From assembly GCF_041435195.1 (NCBI RefSeq), contig NZ_CP108106.1, forward strand, positions 5,433,501 to 5,497,500: a stretch of 64,000 nucleotides of DNA. Direction: 5' to 3'. Shown here piece after piece: positions 53,291-63,545 of this stretch (the stretch's first letter is position 1; every line of letters begins with the position of its first letter). Made by a program: the position numbers and the translations under genes. The notes beneath the pieces are model-generated. The model saw only the letters and a list, made by a program, of their open reading frames with translations, did no database searches and was not told where the DNA came from. Source of the DNA: Streptomyces sp. NBC_00224. Lineage in GTDB: Bacteria; Actinomycetota; Actinomycetes; Streptomycetales; Streptomycetaceae.

Positions 53291-53478
53291 TCTGGTTCGT
53301 TATGCGTATTGGCTTGCGTCGTTCTCACGCGAGGGGCCATTACGTAGGTTCTCTGGAGCAGTTACCAGTGGCTCGCATACGGGCAGTGTCCCCGGCATTT
53401 GTGAGTCCCAGCTGCATGATCGCTTCAGGGTGCAATGTGTCTGGACCCCATCCACTGAAGAAGCGAAGGCATACGACA

Positions 53479-53922
53479 GTGCGTACGTACAGCCCCAAGC
53501 CCGGCGATGTTACTCGCCAGTGGCACGTCATTGACGCGCAGGACGTTGTCCTGGGCCGTCTGGCGACCACCGCTGCGAACCTCCTCCGGGGCAAGCACAA
53601 GCCCGTCTATGCGCCTCACATGGACATGGGCGACTTCGTCATCATCATCAACGCCGACAAGGTTCACCTGTCCGGCAACAAGAAGACCCAGAAGCTGGCC
53701 TACCGCCACTCCGGCTACCCGGGCGGTCTCCGCGCGGTGCGCTACGACGACCTCCTGGCGAACAACCCGGAGAAGGCCGTCGAGAAGGCCATCAAGGGCA
53801 TGATCCCCAAGAACACCCTGGGCCGTCAGATGATCTCCAAGCTGAAGGTCTACTCGGGCGACCAGCACCCCCACGCTGCCCAGCAGCCGGTGCCGTTCGA
53901 GATCACCCAGGTCGCGCAGTAG
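53479..53922 (+). CDS. rplM: 50S ribosomal protein L13
   Basis: 147 residues from the GTG at 53479. It is an early 50S assembly protein. [28 protein letters not shown] and [12 protein letters not shown] are typical. The long leader upstream (53291-53478) has no open frame of note and may be regulatory. rpsI follows after 44 nt. Confidence 0.97.
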   Translation: MRTYSPKPGDVTRQWHVIDAQDVVLGRLATTAANLLRGKHKPVYAPHMDMGDFVIIINADKVHLSGNKKTQKLAYRHSGYPGGLRAVRYDDLLANNPEKAVEKAIKGMIPKNTLGRQMISKLKVYSGDQHPHAAQQPVPFEITQVAQ

Positions 53923-53966
53923 TTCCGGCCACACCCCCTAAGACAGAAAAGAATCTGAGGAGCATC

Positions 53967-54485
53967 GTGGCCGAGACCACTGTCGAGACCCCCGTCGAGG
54001 GCGAAGAGACCTACGCGGAGGTCACCACCTTCGAGTCCGAGGTCCCCGTCGAGGGCGAGTACACCACCGAGTCGCTGGCGTCCCGCTTCGGCGACCCGCA
54101 GCCGGCCGCCGGCCTGGGCCGTCGCAAGAACGCCATCGCCCGCGTCCGGATCGTTCCGGGCACCGGCAAGTGGAAGATCAACGGGCGTACGCTTGAGGAC
54201 TACTTCCCGAACAAGGTCCACCAGCAGGAAGTCAACGAGCCCTTCAAGGTGCTTGAGCTTGACAACCGCTACGACGTCATCGCCCGCATCTCGGGTGGCG
54301 GCGTGTCCGGCCAGGCCGGCGCCCTGCGCCTCGGCGTGGCCCGTGCGCTGAACGAGGCGGACGTCGAGAACAACCGCCCGGCGCTGAAGAAGGCCGGCTT
54401 CCTCTCCCGCGACGACCGTGCGGTCGAGCGCAAGAAGGCCGGTCTCAAGAAGGCCCGCAAGGCCCCGCAGTACAGCAAGCGCTAA
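53967..54485 (+). CDS. rpsI: 30S ribosomal protein S9
   Basis: 172 residues from the GTG at 53967 (TGAGGAG upstream). Its C-terminal tail (RKAPQYSKR) reaches the P-site tRNA anticodon. The first roughly 45 residues are an acidic Glu/Thr/Val-rich extension; the fold starts at [14 protein letters not shown]. Long acidic N-termini of S9 are usual in streptomycetes. Confidence 0.98.
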   Translation: MAETTVETPVEGEETYAEVTTFESEVPVEGEYTTESLASRFGDPQPAAGLGRRKNAIARVRIVPGTGKWKINGRTLEDYFPNKVHQQEVNEPFKVLELDNRYDVIARISGGGVSGQAGALRLGVARALNEADVENNRPALKKAGFLSRDDRAVERKKAGLKKARKAPQYSKR

Positions 54486-54514
54486 ATCGCGCCTGCCGCC
54501 TGTACGGCTCTCGT

Positions 54515-54559
54515 CCGCCCCGGCAGCACTCTTCGTGCTGCCGGGGCGGGCTTGTTTTT
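54515..54559 (+). terminator. Rho-independent terminator after rpsI
   Basis: A 15-bp perfect stem (54515-54529 with 54535-54549), a 5-nt loop and a T-run to 54559. Confidence 0.92.
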
Positions 54560-54616
54560 GGCACCAGTGGTGGGCGCCCGGGTGCGGCGCCTGGCGGATC
54601 TCAATGGAGGACAGCA

Positions 54617-55975
54617 GTGGGACGACTCTTCGGCACGGACGGTGTACGCGGTATGGCCAACGCCGATCTGACGGCTGAGCTCGCGCTCGGCCTGTCGGTC
54701 GCGGCGGCTCATGTACTCGCCGAGGCGGGTACCTTCGCGGGCCATCGGCCCACCGCGGTGGTCGGGCGCGACCCCCGCGCGTCCGGGGAGTTCCTGGAGG
54801 CCGCGGTCGTGGCGGGCCTCGCCAGCGCGGGCGTCGACGTGCTGCGCGTCGGCGTGCTGCCGACCCCGGCCGTGGCGTACCTCACGGGCGCGCTCGGCGC
54901 GGACCTCGGCGTGATGCTCTCCGCCAGCCACAACGCCATGCCCGACAACGGCATCAAGTTCTTCGCGCGCGGCGGCCACAAGCTCGCCGACGAGCTGGAG
55001 GACCGCATCGAGCGCGTCTACGAGCAGCACCGCACGGGCGAGCCGTGGGAGCGGCCGACCGGCTCCGGCGTGGGCCGCGTCCGCTCGTACGAGGAGGGCT
55101 TCGACAAGTACGTCGCCCACCTCATGGGTGTGCTGCCGAACCGCCTCGACGGCCTGAAGGTCGTCCTCGACGAGGCGCACGGCGCGGCCGCCCGGGTCTC
55201 GCCGGAGGCATTCACGCGCGCCGGTGCCGAGATCGTCACGATCGGCGCCGAGCCGGACGGGCTCAACATCAACGACGGCTGCGGCTCGACCCACCTCGAC
55301 CTGCTGAAGGCCGCCGTCGTCGAGCACGGCGCCGACCTCGGCATCGCACACGACGGCGACGCGGACCGCTGCCTGGCCGTCGACGCGCAGGGCAACGAGG
55401 TCGACGGCGACCAGATCCTCGCCGTGCTCGCGCTGGCCATGCGCGAGGCGGGCACCCTGCGGGGTGACGCCGTCGTCGGCACGGTCATGTCCAACCTCGG
55501 CTTCAAGATCGCCATGGAGCGCGAGGGCCTCCAGCTGGTCCAGACGGGCGTCGGCGACCGGTACGTCCTGGAGTCGATGAAGGAGCACGGCTACGCGCTG
55601 GGCGGCGAGCAGTCCGGCCACGTGATCATCCTCGACCACGCGACCACCGGCGACGGCACGCTCACCGGTCTGATGCTGGCGGCCCGCCTCGCCGCCACCG
55701 GCCGCACCCTGGCCGACCTCGCGGGCGTCATGGAGCGCCTGCCGCAGGTCCTGGTCAACGTGCCGGACGTCGACAAGTCCCGGGTGTCCACCTCGGCCGA
55801 GCTGACCTCCGCGGTCACCGAGGCCGAGCGCGAGCTGGGCTCCACCGGCCGGGTGCTGCTGCGCCCGTCGGGCACCGAGCCGCTGGTGCGCGTGATGGTC
55901 GAGGCCGCCGACATCGACCAGGCGCGGTCGGTGGCGGGCCGCCTGGCGGACGTCGTGAAGTCGGCGCTGGGCTAG
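54617..55975 (+). CDS. glmM: Phosphoglucosamine mutase
   Basis: 452 residues from the GTG at 54617 (GGAGGACAGCA upstream). It converts glucosamine-6-phosphate to glucosamine-1-phosphate for UDP-GlcNAc and peptidoglycan synthesis. The phosphoserine is S104 in [16 protein letters not shown], the magnesium loop is DGDADR, the sugar loop GGEQSGHVI, and the phosphate-binding loop [11 protein letters not shown]. With glmS 1.2 kb downstream it forms an amino-sugar cluster. Confidence 0.97.
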   Translation: MGRLFGTDGVRGMANADLTAELALGLSVAAAHVLAEAGTFAGHRPTAVVGRDPRASGEFLEAAVVAGLASAGVDVLRVGVLPTPAVAYLTGALGADLGVMLSASHNAMPDNGIKFFARGGHKLADELEDRIERVYEQHRTGEPWERPTGSGVGRVRSYEEGFDKYVAHLMGVLPNRLDGLKVVLDEAHGAAARVSPEAFTRAGAEIVTIGAEPDGLNINDGCGSTHLDLLKAAVVEHGADLGIAHDGDADRCLAVDAQGNEVDGDQILAVLALAMREAGTLRGDAVVGTVMSNLGFKIAMEREGLQLVQTGVGDRYVLESMKEHGYALGGEQSGHVIILDHATTGDGTLTGLMLAARLAATGRTLADLAGVMERLPQVLVNVPDVDKSRVSTSAELTSAVTEAERELGSTGRVLLRPSGTEPLVRVMVEAADIDQARSVAGRLADVVKSALG

Positions 55976-56006
55976 GCCGGTCGCGTACCTTCGTACGCCC
56001 AACGAG

Positions 56007-56039
56007 CGGGCCCGCCGGGGGAGTTCCCCGGCGGGCCCG
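56007..56039. terminator. Bidirectional terminator between glmM and coaA
   Basis: A 14-bp perfect stem (56007-56020 with 56026-56039) with a 5-nt loop, between convergent genes. Confidence 0.85.
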
Positions 56040-56054
56040 TGCGTTTGTGGAGCG

Positions 56055-57047
56055 CTACAGCTTGCGCAGGGAAAGCTTCTGGACCTTGTGGTCGGCGCCC
56101 TTGCGGACGACGAGGGTGGCGCGGCCGCGGGTGGGGGCCACGTTCTCCAGCAGGTTGGGCCGGTTGATGGTCCGCCAGGCGGTGCGCGCGTAGTCGAGCG
56201 CCTCCTCCTCGGAGACCTGGGTGTACTTGCGGAAGTACGAGGACGGGTTCTGGAAGGCCGTCTCGCGCAGCTTGCGGAAACGGTTCAGGTACCAGGTCTC
56301 GATGTCCTCGGTCCGGGCGTCCACGTACACGCTGAAGTCGAAGTAGTCGGCGAGGCCGACCCGGGTGCGGCCGTCCTGGCCCGGCAGGGCGGGCTGGAGC
56401 ACGTTGAGGCCCTCGACGATGAGGATGTCCGGGCGGCGCACGGTGAGCACCTCGTCGGGGACCCTGTCGTAGATCAGGTGCGAGTAGACGGGCGCGGTGA
56501 CCTCGTCCTTGCCCGCCTTGATGTCGGCGACGAACCGTGTCAGCGCGCGGCGGTCGTACGACTCCGGGAAACCCTTGCGCGACATCAGGCCGCGCCGCTG
56601 GAGCTCGGCCATCGGGTAGAGGAACCCGTCGGTGGTGACGCGCTCCACGCGCGGGTGCTCGGGCCAGCGGGCCAGCATCGCCTGGAGGAGCCGGGCCACC
56701 GTGGACTTGCCGACGGCGACCGATCCGGCGACGCCTATGACGAACGGGGTGCCGCGCTGGGCGCCGTGCCCGTTCTTTCCCGCGTCGCCCAGGAACGTGT
56801 TGAGGGCGCCGCGCAGTTCGGCGGTGGCCTGGACGTACAGGTTGAGCAGCTGGGACAGCGGCAGATAGATGTCCCGGACCTCGTCCAGGTCGATGACGTC
56901 GCCGAGTCCGCGCAGCCGCTCCACCTCCTCGGCGGTCAGCGGCAGTGGCGTCTTGTCCCGCAGTGCGCTCCACTCGCTGCGGGTCAGGTCGACGTACGGC
57001 GTCGAGTCCGCCCGGCGTTGGGCGCTTCGTGGCGGCGAAGTGATCAC
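56055..57047 (-). CDS. coaA: Type I pantothenate kinase
   Basis: 330 residues from the ATG at 57047. It makes 4'-phosphopantothenate, the first step of CoA synthesis, and is feedback-inhibited by CoA in this family. The P-loop is [12 protein letters not shown], followed by TTDGFLYP and KGFPESYD, and later [10 protein letters not shown] and WYLNRF typical of the PanK-I (P-loop kinase) fold. It is convergent with glmM and divergent from glmS, so transcribed alone. Confidence 0.96.
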   Translation of the reverse strand: MITSPPRSAQRRADSTPYVDLTRSEWSALRDKTPLPLTAEEVERLRGLGDVIDLDEVRDIYLPLSQLLNLYVQATAELRGALNTFLGDAGKNGHGAQRGTPFVIGVAGSVAVGKSTVARLLQAMLARWPEHPRVERVTTDGFLYPMAELQRRGLMSRKGFPESYDRRALTRFVADIKAGKDEVTAPVYSHLIYDRVPDEVLTVRRPDILIVEGLNVLQPALPGQDGRTRVGLADYFDFSVYVDARTEDIETWYLNRFRKLRETAFQNPSSYFRKYTQVSEEEALDYARTAWRTINRPNLLENVAPTRGRATLVVRKGADHKVQKLSLRKL

Positions 57048-57167
57048 AGGCCCATTGTCGGGGCTGGCGGCCGGATGTGGGGGGTGGGGTGGGTCACGCG
57101 GCGGACGCCCCGGGCGGGGGCGCGGGAGTGGACCCGATTCGCGGCCGTACGGTCGTAGGCTGCCGCC

Positions 57168-59015
57168 ATGTGCGGAATCGTCGGGTACGTGGGAGCGCAG
57201 TCAGCGCTCGATGTTGTCATCGCCGGGCTGAAGCGGCTCGAATACCGGGGCTACGACTCGGCGGGGATCGCGGTCCTCGCCGACGGCGGGCTGGCCGCGG
57301 CCAAGAAGGCCGGCAAGCTCGTCAACCTGGAGAAGGCCCTGGTGGACCGGCCGCTGCCGAGCGGCTCCACCGGCATCGGGCACACCCGCTGGGCCACCCA
57401 CGGCGGGCCGACCGACGCCAACGCGCACCCGCACCTCGACAACGCGGGCCGGGTCGCGGTCGTCCACAACGGCATCATCGAGAACTTCGCGGCGCTGCGG
57501 GCGGAGCTGGAGGAGCGCGGCCACGCACTGGCCTCCGAGACGGACACCGAGGTGGTGGCGCACCTGCTGGCGGAGGCGTACTCCTCGACCGAGGACCTCG
57601 CGGAGGCGATGCGGCAGGTGTGCCGACGGCTCGACGGGGCGTTCACGCTGGTCGCGGTGCACGCCGACGAGCCGGACGTGGTGGTCGGGGCGCGGCGGAA
57701 CTCCCCGCTGGTGGTGGGCGTTGGAGAGGGTGAGTCCTTCCTCGCCTCGGACGTGGCCGCGTTCATCGCCCACACGCGGTCCGCGATCGAGCTGGGCCAG
57801 GACCAGGTCGTGGAGCTGCGGCGGGACGGTGTGACGGTCACCGACTTCGACGGGGCTCCCGCACAGGTGCGGTCGTACCACGTGGACTGGGACGCGTCGG
57901 CCGCGGAGAAGGGGGGCTATGACTACTTCATGCTCAAGGAGATCGCCGAGCAGCCCAAGGCCGTGGCCGATACGCTGCTCGGCCGGATCGACGGCGCGGG
58001 TTCGCTGACGCTCGACGAGGTCCGCATCCCGGCCTCGGTGCTGCGCGAGGTCGACAAGGTCGTGATCGTCGCGTGCGGTACGGCGTACCACGCGGGCATG
58101 ATCGCCAAGCTGGCGATCGAGCACTGGACGCGAATCCCCTGCGAGACGGAGCTCGCCAGCGAGTTCCGCTACCGGGACCCGATCCTCGACCAGCGCACGC
58201 TGGTGATCGCGATCTCGCAGTCCGGCGAGACCATGGACACCCTGATGGCGCTGCGGCACGCCCGCGAGCAGGGCGCCAAGGTACTGGCGATCTGCAACAC
58301 CAACGGCTCGACGATTCCGCGCGAGTCGGACGCGGTCCTCTACACGCACGCGGGCCCGGAGGTCGCCGTCGCGTCCACGAAGGCGTTCCTGACCCAGCTG
58401 GTGGCGTGCTATCTGGTCGCCCTGTATCTGGGCCAGGTGCGCGGGACGAAGTGGGGCGACGAGATCCGGGCGGTGATCCGGGACCTGGCGTCGATCGAGC
58501 AGGACGTCGACCAGGTGCTGGAGACGATGGAGCCGGTGCGGGAGCTGGCGCGGTCGCTGGCGGAGAAGAACACGGTGCTGTTCCTGGGCCGTCATGTGGG
58601 CTACCCGGTGGCGCTGGAGGGCGCGCTGAAGCTCAAGGAGCTGGCGTACATGCATGCGGAGGGGTTCGCGGCGGGGGAGCTCAAACACGGCCCGATCGCG
58701 CTGATCGAACCGGATCTGCCGGTGGTCGTGGTGGTGCCGTCGCCCCGGGGGCGCTCGGTCCTCCACGACAAGATCGTGTCCAACATCCAGGAGATCAGGG
58801 CGCGCGGGGCGCGGACGATCGTGATCGCCGAGGTCGGGGACGAGGCGGTGGTGCCGTACGCGGACCATCTGATCCGCATCCCCGCGACGCCGACGCTGCT
58901 GCAGCCGCTGGTCGCCACCGTCCCGCTCCAGGTCTTCGCCTGCGAGCTGGCCACGGCGCGGGGCAACGAGGTCGACCAGCCGCGCAACCTGGCGAAGTCG
59001 GTCACCGTCGAATGA
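57168..59015 (+). CDS. glmS: Glutamine--fructose-6-phosphate aminotransferase (isomerizing)
   Basis: 615 residues from the ATG at 57168. It forms glucosamine-6-phosphate from fructose-6-phosphate and glutamine. The N-terminal glutaminase starts with the nucleophile Cys2 (MCGIVGYVG), and HTRWATHG and HNGIIENF follow. Two SIS sugar-isomerase domains follow ([19 protein letters not shown]) with the C-terminal [13 protein letters not shown]. It supplies GlmM. The stop overlaps acpS by 4 nt (ATGA). Confidence 0.97.
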   Translation: MCGIVGYVGAQSALDVVIAGLKRLEYRGYDSAGIAVLADGGLAAAKKAGKLVNLEKALVDRPLPSGSTGIGHTRWATHGGPTDANAHPHLDNAGRVAVVHNGIIENFAALRAELEERGHALASETDTEVVAHLLAEAYSSTEDLAEAMRQVCRRLDGAFTLVAVHADEPDVVVGARRNSPLVVGVGEGESFLASDVAAFIAHTRSAIELGQDQVVELRRDGVTVTDFDGAPAQVRSYHVDWDASAAEKGGYDYFMLKEIAEQPKAVADTLLGRIDGAGSLTLDEVRIPASVLREVDKVVIVACGTAYHAGMIAKLAIEHWTRIPCETELASEFRYRDPILDQRTLVIAISQSGETMDTLMALRHAREQGAKVLAICNTNGSTIPRESDAVLYTHAGPEVAVASTKAFLTQLVACYLVALYLGQVRGTKWGDEIRAVIRDLASIEQDVDQVLETMEPVRELARSLAEKNTVLFLGRHVGYPVALEGALKLKELAYMHAEGFAAGELKHGPIALIEPDLPVVVVVPSPRGRSVLHDKIVSNIQEIRARGARTIVIAEVGDEAVVPYADHLIRIPATPTLLQPLVATVPLQVFACELATARGNEVDQPRNLAKSVTVE

Positions 59016-59380
59016 TCATCGGGGTCGGGATCGACGTGGCGGAGGTCAAGCGCTTCGGGGAGTCCCTGGAGCGGACGCCCGGGCTGCTCCAACGGCTCTT
59101 CGTGGAACAGGAGTTGCTGCTGCCGAGCGGGGAGCGCCGCGGCACGGCGTCCCTGGCGGTCCGCTTCGCGGCGAAGGAGGCCCTGGCGAAGGCGCTGGGC
59201 GCGCCGGCGGGGCTGCACTGGACGGACGCGGAGGTGTACGTGGAGGAGAGCGGGCAGCCGCGGCTTCGGGTGCGGGGGAGTGTGGCGGCTCGGGCTGAGG
59301 CGTTGGGGGTTCGGGGGTGGCATGTTTCGTTGAGCCATGACGCGGGGGTGGCTTCGGCGGTGGTGATCGCGGAGGGGTGA
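59012..59380 (+). CDS. acpS: Holo-[acyl-carrier-protein] synthase
   Basis: 122 residues from the ATG at 59012. It transfers 4'-phosphopantetheine from CoA to fatty-acid (and often type II polyketide) carrier proteins. [14 protein letters not shown] holds the metal-binding Asp, and [13 protein letters not shown] holds the Glu and Lys of the active site. It is translationally coupled to glmS, and its CoA substrate links it to the nearby coaA. Confidence 0.95.
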   Translation: MIIGVGIDVAEVKRFGESLERTPGLLQRLFVEQELLLPSGERRGTASLAVRFAAKEALAKALGAPAGLHWTDAEVYVEESGQPRLRVRGSVAARAEALGVRGWHVSLSHDAGVASAVVIAEG

Positions 59381-59490
59381 CGTTGCCCCACCCCGCCCGT
59401 TCCCGCTGTGACATTTGCGGCTCCGCCGCGTGGCCTCCGGGGGTGGGTGGGGGTGGAGGCTCGTTTCCCGGGGGCTGCGCCCCGGACCCC

Positions 59491-59620
59491 GTTCGTCTGC
59501 AGGCCGTCTGTGGCTGGTCGCGCAGTTCCCCGCGCCCCTAAAAATGCCGCTGCGCGGCAATCCCGCTTCTAGGGGCGCGGGGAACTGCGCGACCAGCCCC
59601 CGCCGAACCCGCAGACGAAC
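59491..59620. repeat. Dispersed palindromic element, copy A
   Basis: A perfect 29-bp inverted repeat (59512-59540 with 59570-59598) holds a small nested hairpin. It is flanked by a further 10-bp inverted pair (59491-59500 with 59611-59620). The arm contains GCGCAGTTCCCCGCGCCCCT. It fills much of the 299-nt gap between acpS and nnr and is homologous to copy B at 61125-61280. Confidence 0.85.
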
Positions 59621-59679
59621 GCCGGGCCCACTACATCGCCGGGGTGGCACGAGGGGGTGGGATTCGGAAGGGTGGGGCC

Positions 59680-61110
59680 ATGCGTATCGCCTATCGCGTC
59701 GAGACCGTCCGTGCCGCCGAGCAGGAGCTCATCGAGCGGCTTCCCGAGGGCGCGCTCATGCAGCGCGCCGCCGCCGGGCTGGCTGCCGCCTGTGCGGGGA
59801 TGCTCGGGCGGGTGTACGGGGCCCGGGTCGTCGTTCTCGCGGGCAGTGGCGACAACGGCGGTGACGCGCTGTACGCCGGGGCCCGGCTGGCGCGGCGTGG
59901 TGCGGGTGTCAGTGCCGTGCTGCTCGCCCCCGACCGAGCCCACCCGGATGGCCTCGCCGCGTTCCTGCGCGCGGGCGGGCGGGTGGCCGACGACCCGTAC
60001 GAGGTGCTCGCCGGGGCCGATCTCGTCCTCGACGGGATCACCGGCATCGGCGGGCACGGCGGCCTGCGCCCCGACGCGGTCCCCGTCACCCGTGCGGCCC
60101 GCGGGTCGAACGCCCTCGTCGTCGCCGTCGACCTCCCCAGCGGGATCGAGGCCGACAGCGGGGAAGTCCTGGGGGAGGCGCTGCACGCCGACGCGACCGT
60201 GACCTTCGGCGCGTACAAGCCGGGCCTGCTCGTCGACCCCGCGTACGCCTACACCGGCGCCGTCCGCCTCGTCGACATCGGCCTCGAACCCCACCTCCCC
60301 TCCGTACCGGACTGCGAGGCGCTGCAGCACGCCGACGTGGCGCAGCTGCTGCCGGTGCCGACGGGGGAGAGCGACAAGTACCGGCGCGGGGTCGTCGGCA
60401 TCGTCGCCGGGTCCGCGCGCTATCCCGGCGCCGCCGTGCTCGCGGTGGCGGGCGCGCTGCACGGCGGGGCCGGGGCCGTCCGGTACGTCGGGCACGCCGC
60501 CGACGACGTCATCGCCCGCTTCCCCGAGACGCTGGTCTCGGCGGGCCCTCCGGCCAAGGCGGGCCGCGTCCAGGCCTGGGTCGTCGGCCCCGGCCTCGGG
60601 GACGCCCCGGGGGTCGAGGACGTCCTCGCCGCGGACGTTCCCGTGCTGGTCGACGCGGACGGGCTGCGCGGTCTGGACCCGGCGGCGGTACGGGCGAGGA
60701 CCGCGCCGACCCTGCTCACCCCGCACGCGGGGGAGGCGGCGGCGCTGCTCGGGGTGAGCCGGGCGGAGGTGGAGGGCGCACGGCTCCGCTCCGTACGCGA
60801 ACTGGCCGACCGGTATGGCGCGACCGTCCTCCTCAAGGGTTCGACCACGCTCGTCGCCGATCCGGGCGGCCGCGCGCCGGTCCGGGTCAACCCGACGGGT
60901 ACGCCCTGGCTCGCCACGGCGGGCAGCGGCGACGTCCTGTCCGGCCTGGCGGGTTCCCTGCTGGCCGCGGGCCTCTCCGCCCGGGATGCGGGCTCGGTCG
61001 CGGCGTACCTCCACGGCCTGTCCGCCCGCCACGCCGCGAAATCGGCCCCCCTGACGGCGTCGTCCGTCGCGTCGTCCCTGACGAACGCCTGGCGAGACGT
61101 GTACGCGTAA
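59680..61110 (+). CDS. nnr: Bifunctional NAD(P)H-hydrate epimerase / ADP-dependent NAD(P)H-hydrate dehydratase
   Basis: 476 residues from the ATG at 59680 (GGAAGGGTGGGG upstream). It repairs damaged NAD(P)H hydrates. The YjeF_N epimerase domain (about 1-215) has GSGDNGGDALYAGARLA and DLPSGIEADSGE. The YjeF_C carbohydrate-kinase-like dehydratase domain has SDKYRRGVVGIVAGS, LTPHAGEAAALLG, LLKGSTTLVADP and TAGSGDVLSGLAGSLLAAG. The two-domain fusion is the usual bacterial form. The gene is bracketed by two copies of a dispersed palindrome. Confidence 0.95.
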   Translation: MRIAYRVETVRAAEQELIERLPEGALMQRAAAGLAAACAGMLGRVYGARVVVLAGSGDNGGDALYAGARLARRGAGVSAVLLAPDRAHPDGLAAFLRAGGRVADDPYEVLAGADLVLDGITGIGGHGGLRPDAVPVTRAARGSNALVVAVDLPSGIEADSGEVLGEALHADATVTFGAYKPGLLVDPAYAYTGAVRLVDIGLEPHLPSVPDCEALQHADVAQLLPVPTGESDKYRRGVVGIVAGSARYPGAAVLAVAGALHGGAGAVRYVGHAADDVIARFPETLVSAGPPAKAGRVQAWVVGPGLGDAPGVEDVLAADVPVLVDADGLRGLDPAAVRARTAPTLLTPHAGEAAALLGVSRAEVEGARLRSVRELADRYGATVLLKGSTTLVADPGGRAPVRVNPTGTPWLATAGSGDVLSGLAGSLLAAGLSARDAGSVAAYLHGLSARHAAKSAPLTASSVASSLTNAWRDVYA

Positions 61111-61124
61111 GCCTTCCGGGGCCC

Positions 61125-61280
61125 GGTGTTCGTCTGCGGCCCGGTGGTGGGTTGCTCGCGCAGTTCCCCGCGCCCCTAAAAGCGCCCCTTCGGGGCGCCC
61201 CCGGGGATTGCCGCGGAGCGGCACTTCTAGGGGCGCGGGGAACTGCGCGACCAGCCACACTCAGCCCGCAGACGAACACC
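61125..61280. repeat. Dispersed palindromic element, copy B
   Basis: A 23-bp perfect inverted repeat (61156-61178 with 61228-61250) with the same core as copy A, an internal GC-rich hairpin near 61182-61198, and an outer 13-bp inverted pair (61125-61137 with 61268-61280). It starts 15 nt after the nnr stop. Confidence 0.85.
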
Positions 61281-61381
61281 ATCCCCCGGAGGGTTCAGGG
61301 AAGGGGCGGGGTGGGGGAATCAACCCCCCGCCACCCGCGCGGCGCCCCCCACACCCCACCCCCCACCGCTTCCCTGACCCC

Positions 61382-62335
61382 ATGAGCGAACACCACCCCC
61401 ACCCCCGCCGCCCCAAACGCATCGCCGTCCGCCTCGCCCTCACCCTCGCGACCTCCCTCGCCCTCTGCGCCGCCTACCCCGTCCCCCCGCACCCCGGCCC
61501 CGGCCCAGGCCCCTCCGCCCCGGCCCCCGCACCCCCCGCCCCGGAGAGTCCCGTCCCCGCCGACTCCCTCGTCCCGGGCGAGCCGCGGGCGCCGGGGCAG
61601 GTCGCGTATCTCATGGACACGCCCGACCAGGTGCTGCCGCCGCTCGTGTACGAGCCCACCGCCGCCGAGGAGGCCGTCGAGCCCGCGGCGCCCGCGGCGG
61701 GTGTGGAGCGGCTCGTCGAGTACGTGCCCGGCAACGAGGTCGGGGCCGCCGCGTGCAGCCGGAACGCCGGGCCGTATCAGCGGCAGGTCGAGCGGTGGCT
61801 GAAGCTGGCGGCCGACGGGAAGCAGTCCGCCGCCGACTGCGCCGCGATCCGCCGCTTCCAGACCGACCACGGCATCCGGCCGAACAGCGGCTTCGCCGGG
61901 CCCGCCACCTGGGGCACCATGCGGCTGCTCTCGGCCCGGGCCGCCCCCAACGCCGCCGGCCGCTGCCCGGTCCGCAAGGGCCGGATCGCCTGCGTCGACC
62001 TCGACCGGCAGCTCATGTGGGTGCAGAACCGCACAAAAGTCACCTTCGGGCCCGTCGCCATTCGCAGCGGGCGGCCCGGGTACGCCACCCGTACCGGTAC
62101 CTACCCCGTCTACTGGCGGCACAAGAACCACTGGTCGACCATCTACAACGCGCCCATGCCGTACGCCCAGTTCTTCAGCGGAGGGCAGGCGTTCCATGCC
62201 ATTTACGACAACATCTACTCCACCGTCGGGTCACGTGGATGCGTCAATCTGACCTACTCGGAGGCCAAGCGGCTGTGGGGCGCGCTCGCCAAAGGTGACC
62301 CGGTCCACATCTGGGGGCGCAGGCCCGGCGCCTGA
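61382..62335 (+). CDS. Secreted L,D-transpeptidase (YkuD) with peptidoglycan-binding domain
   Basis: 317 residues from the ATG at 61382. The signal peptide hydrophobic core is about residues 17-32 (VRLALTLATSLALCAAY), followed by a Pro-rich linker. A PG-binding-1-like domain (about 145-185, QRQVERWLKLAADGKQSAADCAAIRRFQTDHGI) precedes the YkuD catalytic domain. The latter has H272 and the nucleophile C287 in HAIYDNIYSTVGSRGCVNL. It likely makes 3-3 crosslinks in the outer cell wall. alr follows 32 nt downstream. Confidence 0.9.
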   Translation: MSEHHPHPRRPKRIAVRLALTLATSLALCAAYPVPPHPGPGPGPSAPAPAPPAPESPVPADSLVPGEPRAPGQVAYLMDTPDQVLPPLVYEPTAAEEAVEPAAPAAGVERLVEYVPGNEVGAAACSRNAGPYQRQVERWLKLAADGKQSAADCAAIRRFQTDHGIRPNSGFAGPATWGTMRLLSARAAPNAAGRCPVRKGRIACVDLDRQLMWVQNRTKVTFGPVAIRSGRPGYATRTGTYPVYWRHKNHWSTIYNAPMPYAQFFSGGQAFHAIYDNIYSTVGSRGCVNLTYSEAKRLWGALAKGDPVHIWGRRPGA

Positions 62336-62367
62336 GCCGGGGGCGGAGCTCTGAGAGACTTGGCGCG

Positions 62368-63519
62368 ATGACCGCGATGACTCAGACAGTGCACACGCGA
62401 GCCCGCGCCGAGATCGATCTGGCCGCCCTGCGCGCCAACGTCCGTGCGCTGCGCGCCCGTACCCCCGGCGCGCAGCTCATGGCTGTCGTGAAGGCGGACG
62501 CGTACGGGCACGGCGCCGTGCCGTGCGCCCGGGCCGCGATCGAGGCGGGCGCCGCCTGGGTCGGCACGGCCACCCCGCACGAGGCCCTGGCGCTGCGCGC
62601 GGCCGGGATCGGCGGGCGGATGCTCTGCTGGCTGTGGACGCCGGGCGGGCCCTGGCGCGAGGCCGTCGAGGCCGACATCGATGTGTCGGTGAGCGGGATG
62701 TGGGCCCTGGAGGAGGCCGTGGAGGCCGCCCGCGCCGCCGGGCGCGTCGCCCGTGTCCAGCTCAAGGCCGACACCGGGCTCGGGCGCAACGGGTGTCAGC
62801 CCGCCGACTGGCCCGAGCTCGTCCAGGCCGCCCTCGCGGCCCCCGAGGTCCGCGTCACCGGCCTCTGGTCGCACTTCGCCTGCGCCGACGAGCCCGGTCA
62901 CCCCTCCATCGCCGCCCAGCTCACCCTGTTCCGCGAGCTGGTGGCGTACGCCGAGAAGGCGGGCATCGAGCCCGAGGTGCGGCACATCGCCAACTCCCCG
63001 GCCACCCTCACCCTCCCCGAGTCCCACTTCGACCTGGTGCGGACCGGTATCGCCATGTACGGCGTCAGCCCCGCGCCCGAGCTCGGCGCCCCGGGCGACT
63101 TCGGGCTGCGGCCGGTGATGACGCTCGCCGCGTCCGTGGCGCTGGCCAAGCAGGTCCCGGCGGGTCACGGCGTCAGCTACGGGCATCACTACGTCACAGA
63201 ACGCGAGACGACCCTCGCGCTGGTTCCGCTCGGTTACGCCGACGGCATCCCGCGGCACGCCTCCGGGCGCGGCCCCGTGCTCCTCGGGGGCCGGGTGCGG
63301 ACGGTGGCGGGCCGGGTCGCCATGGACCAGTTCGTCGTCGACCTCGAAGGGGACACCGTCGAGCCGGGCGCGGAGGCGATCCTGTTCGGGCCGGGCGACC
63401 GGGGCGAGCCGAGCGCCGAGGACTGGGCGCGGGCCGCGGACACCATCGCGTACGAGATCGTCACCCGGATCGGTTCGCGGGTGCCGCGCGTCTACCGACA
63501 CGAGAATTCCGACAGCTGA
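62368..63519 (+). CDS. alr: Alanine racemase
   Basis: 383 residues from the ATG at 62368 (an ATG at 62377 is also possible). PLP enzyme making D-alanine for peptidoglycan. The Schiff-base lysine is K42 in AVVKADAYGHGAV, the substrate-contact stretch is MYGVSPAPE, and the catalytic Tyr is in SYGHHYVTERETTLALVPLGYADGIPR. Full length. It is close to the L,D-transpeptidase and the start of a hydrolase gene. Confidence 0.96.
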   Translation: MTAMTQTVHTRARAEIDLAALRANVRALRARTPGAQLMAVVKADAYGHGAVPCARAAIEAGAAWVGTATPHEALALRAAGIGGRMLCWLWTPGGPWREAVEADIDVSVSGMWALEEAVEAARAAGRVARVQLKADTGLGRNGCQPADWPELVQAALAAPEVRVTGLWSHFACADEPGHPSIAAQLTLFRELVAYAEKAGIEPEVRHIANSPATLTLPESHFDLVRTGIAMYGVSPAPELGAPGDFGLRPVMTLAASVALAKQVPAGHGVSYGHHYVTERETTLALVPLGYADGIPRHASGRGPVLLGGRVRTVAGRVAMDQFVVDLEGDTVEPGAEAILFGPGDRGEPSAEDWARAADTIAYEIVTRIGSRVPRVYRHENSDS

Positions 63520-63545
63520 ACCCGCGGACCACAAGGAGCGGCACG

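Noticed and set aside
61208..61381. 5' extension of the L,D-transpeptidase
   Set aside because: It would translate the palindromic repeat; the ATG at 61382 starts a proper signal peptide.
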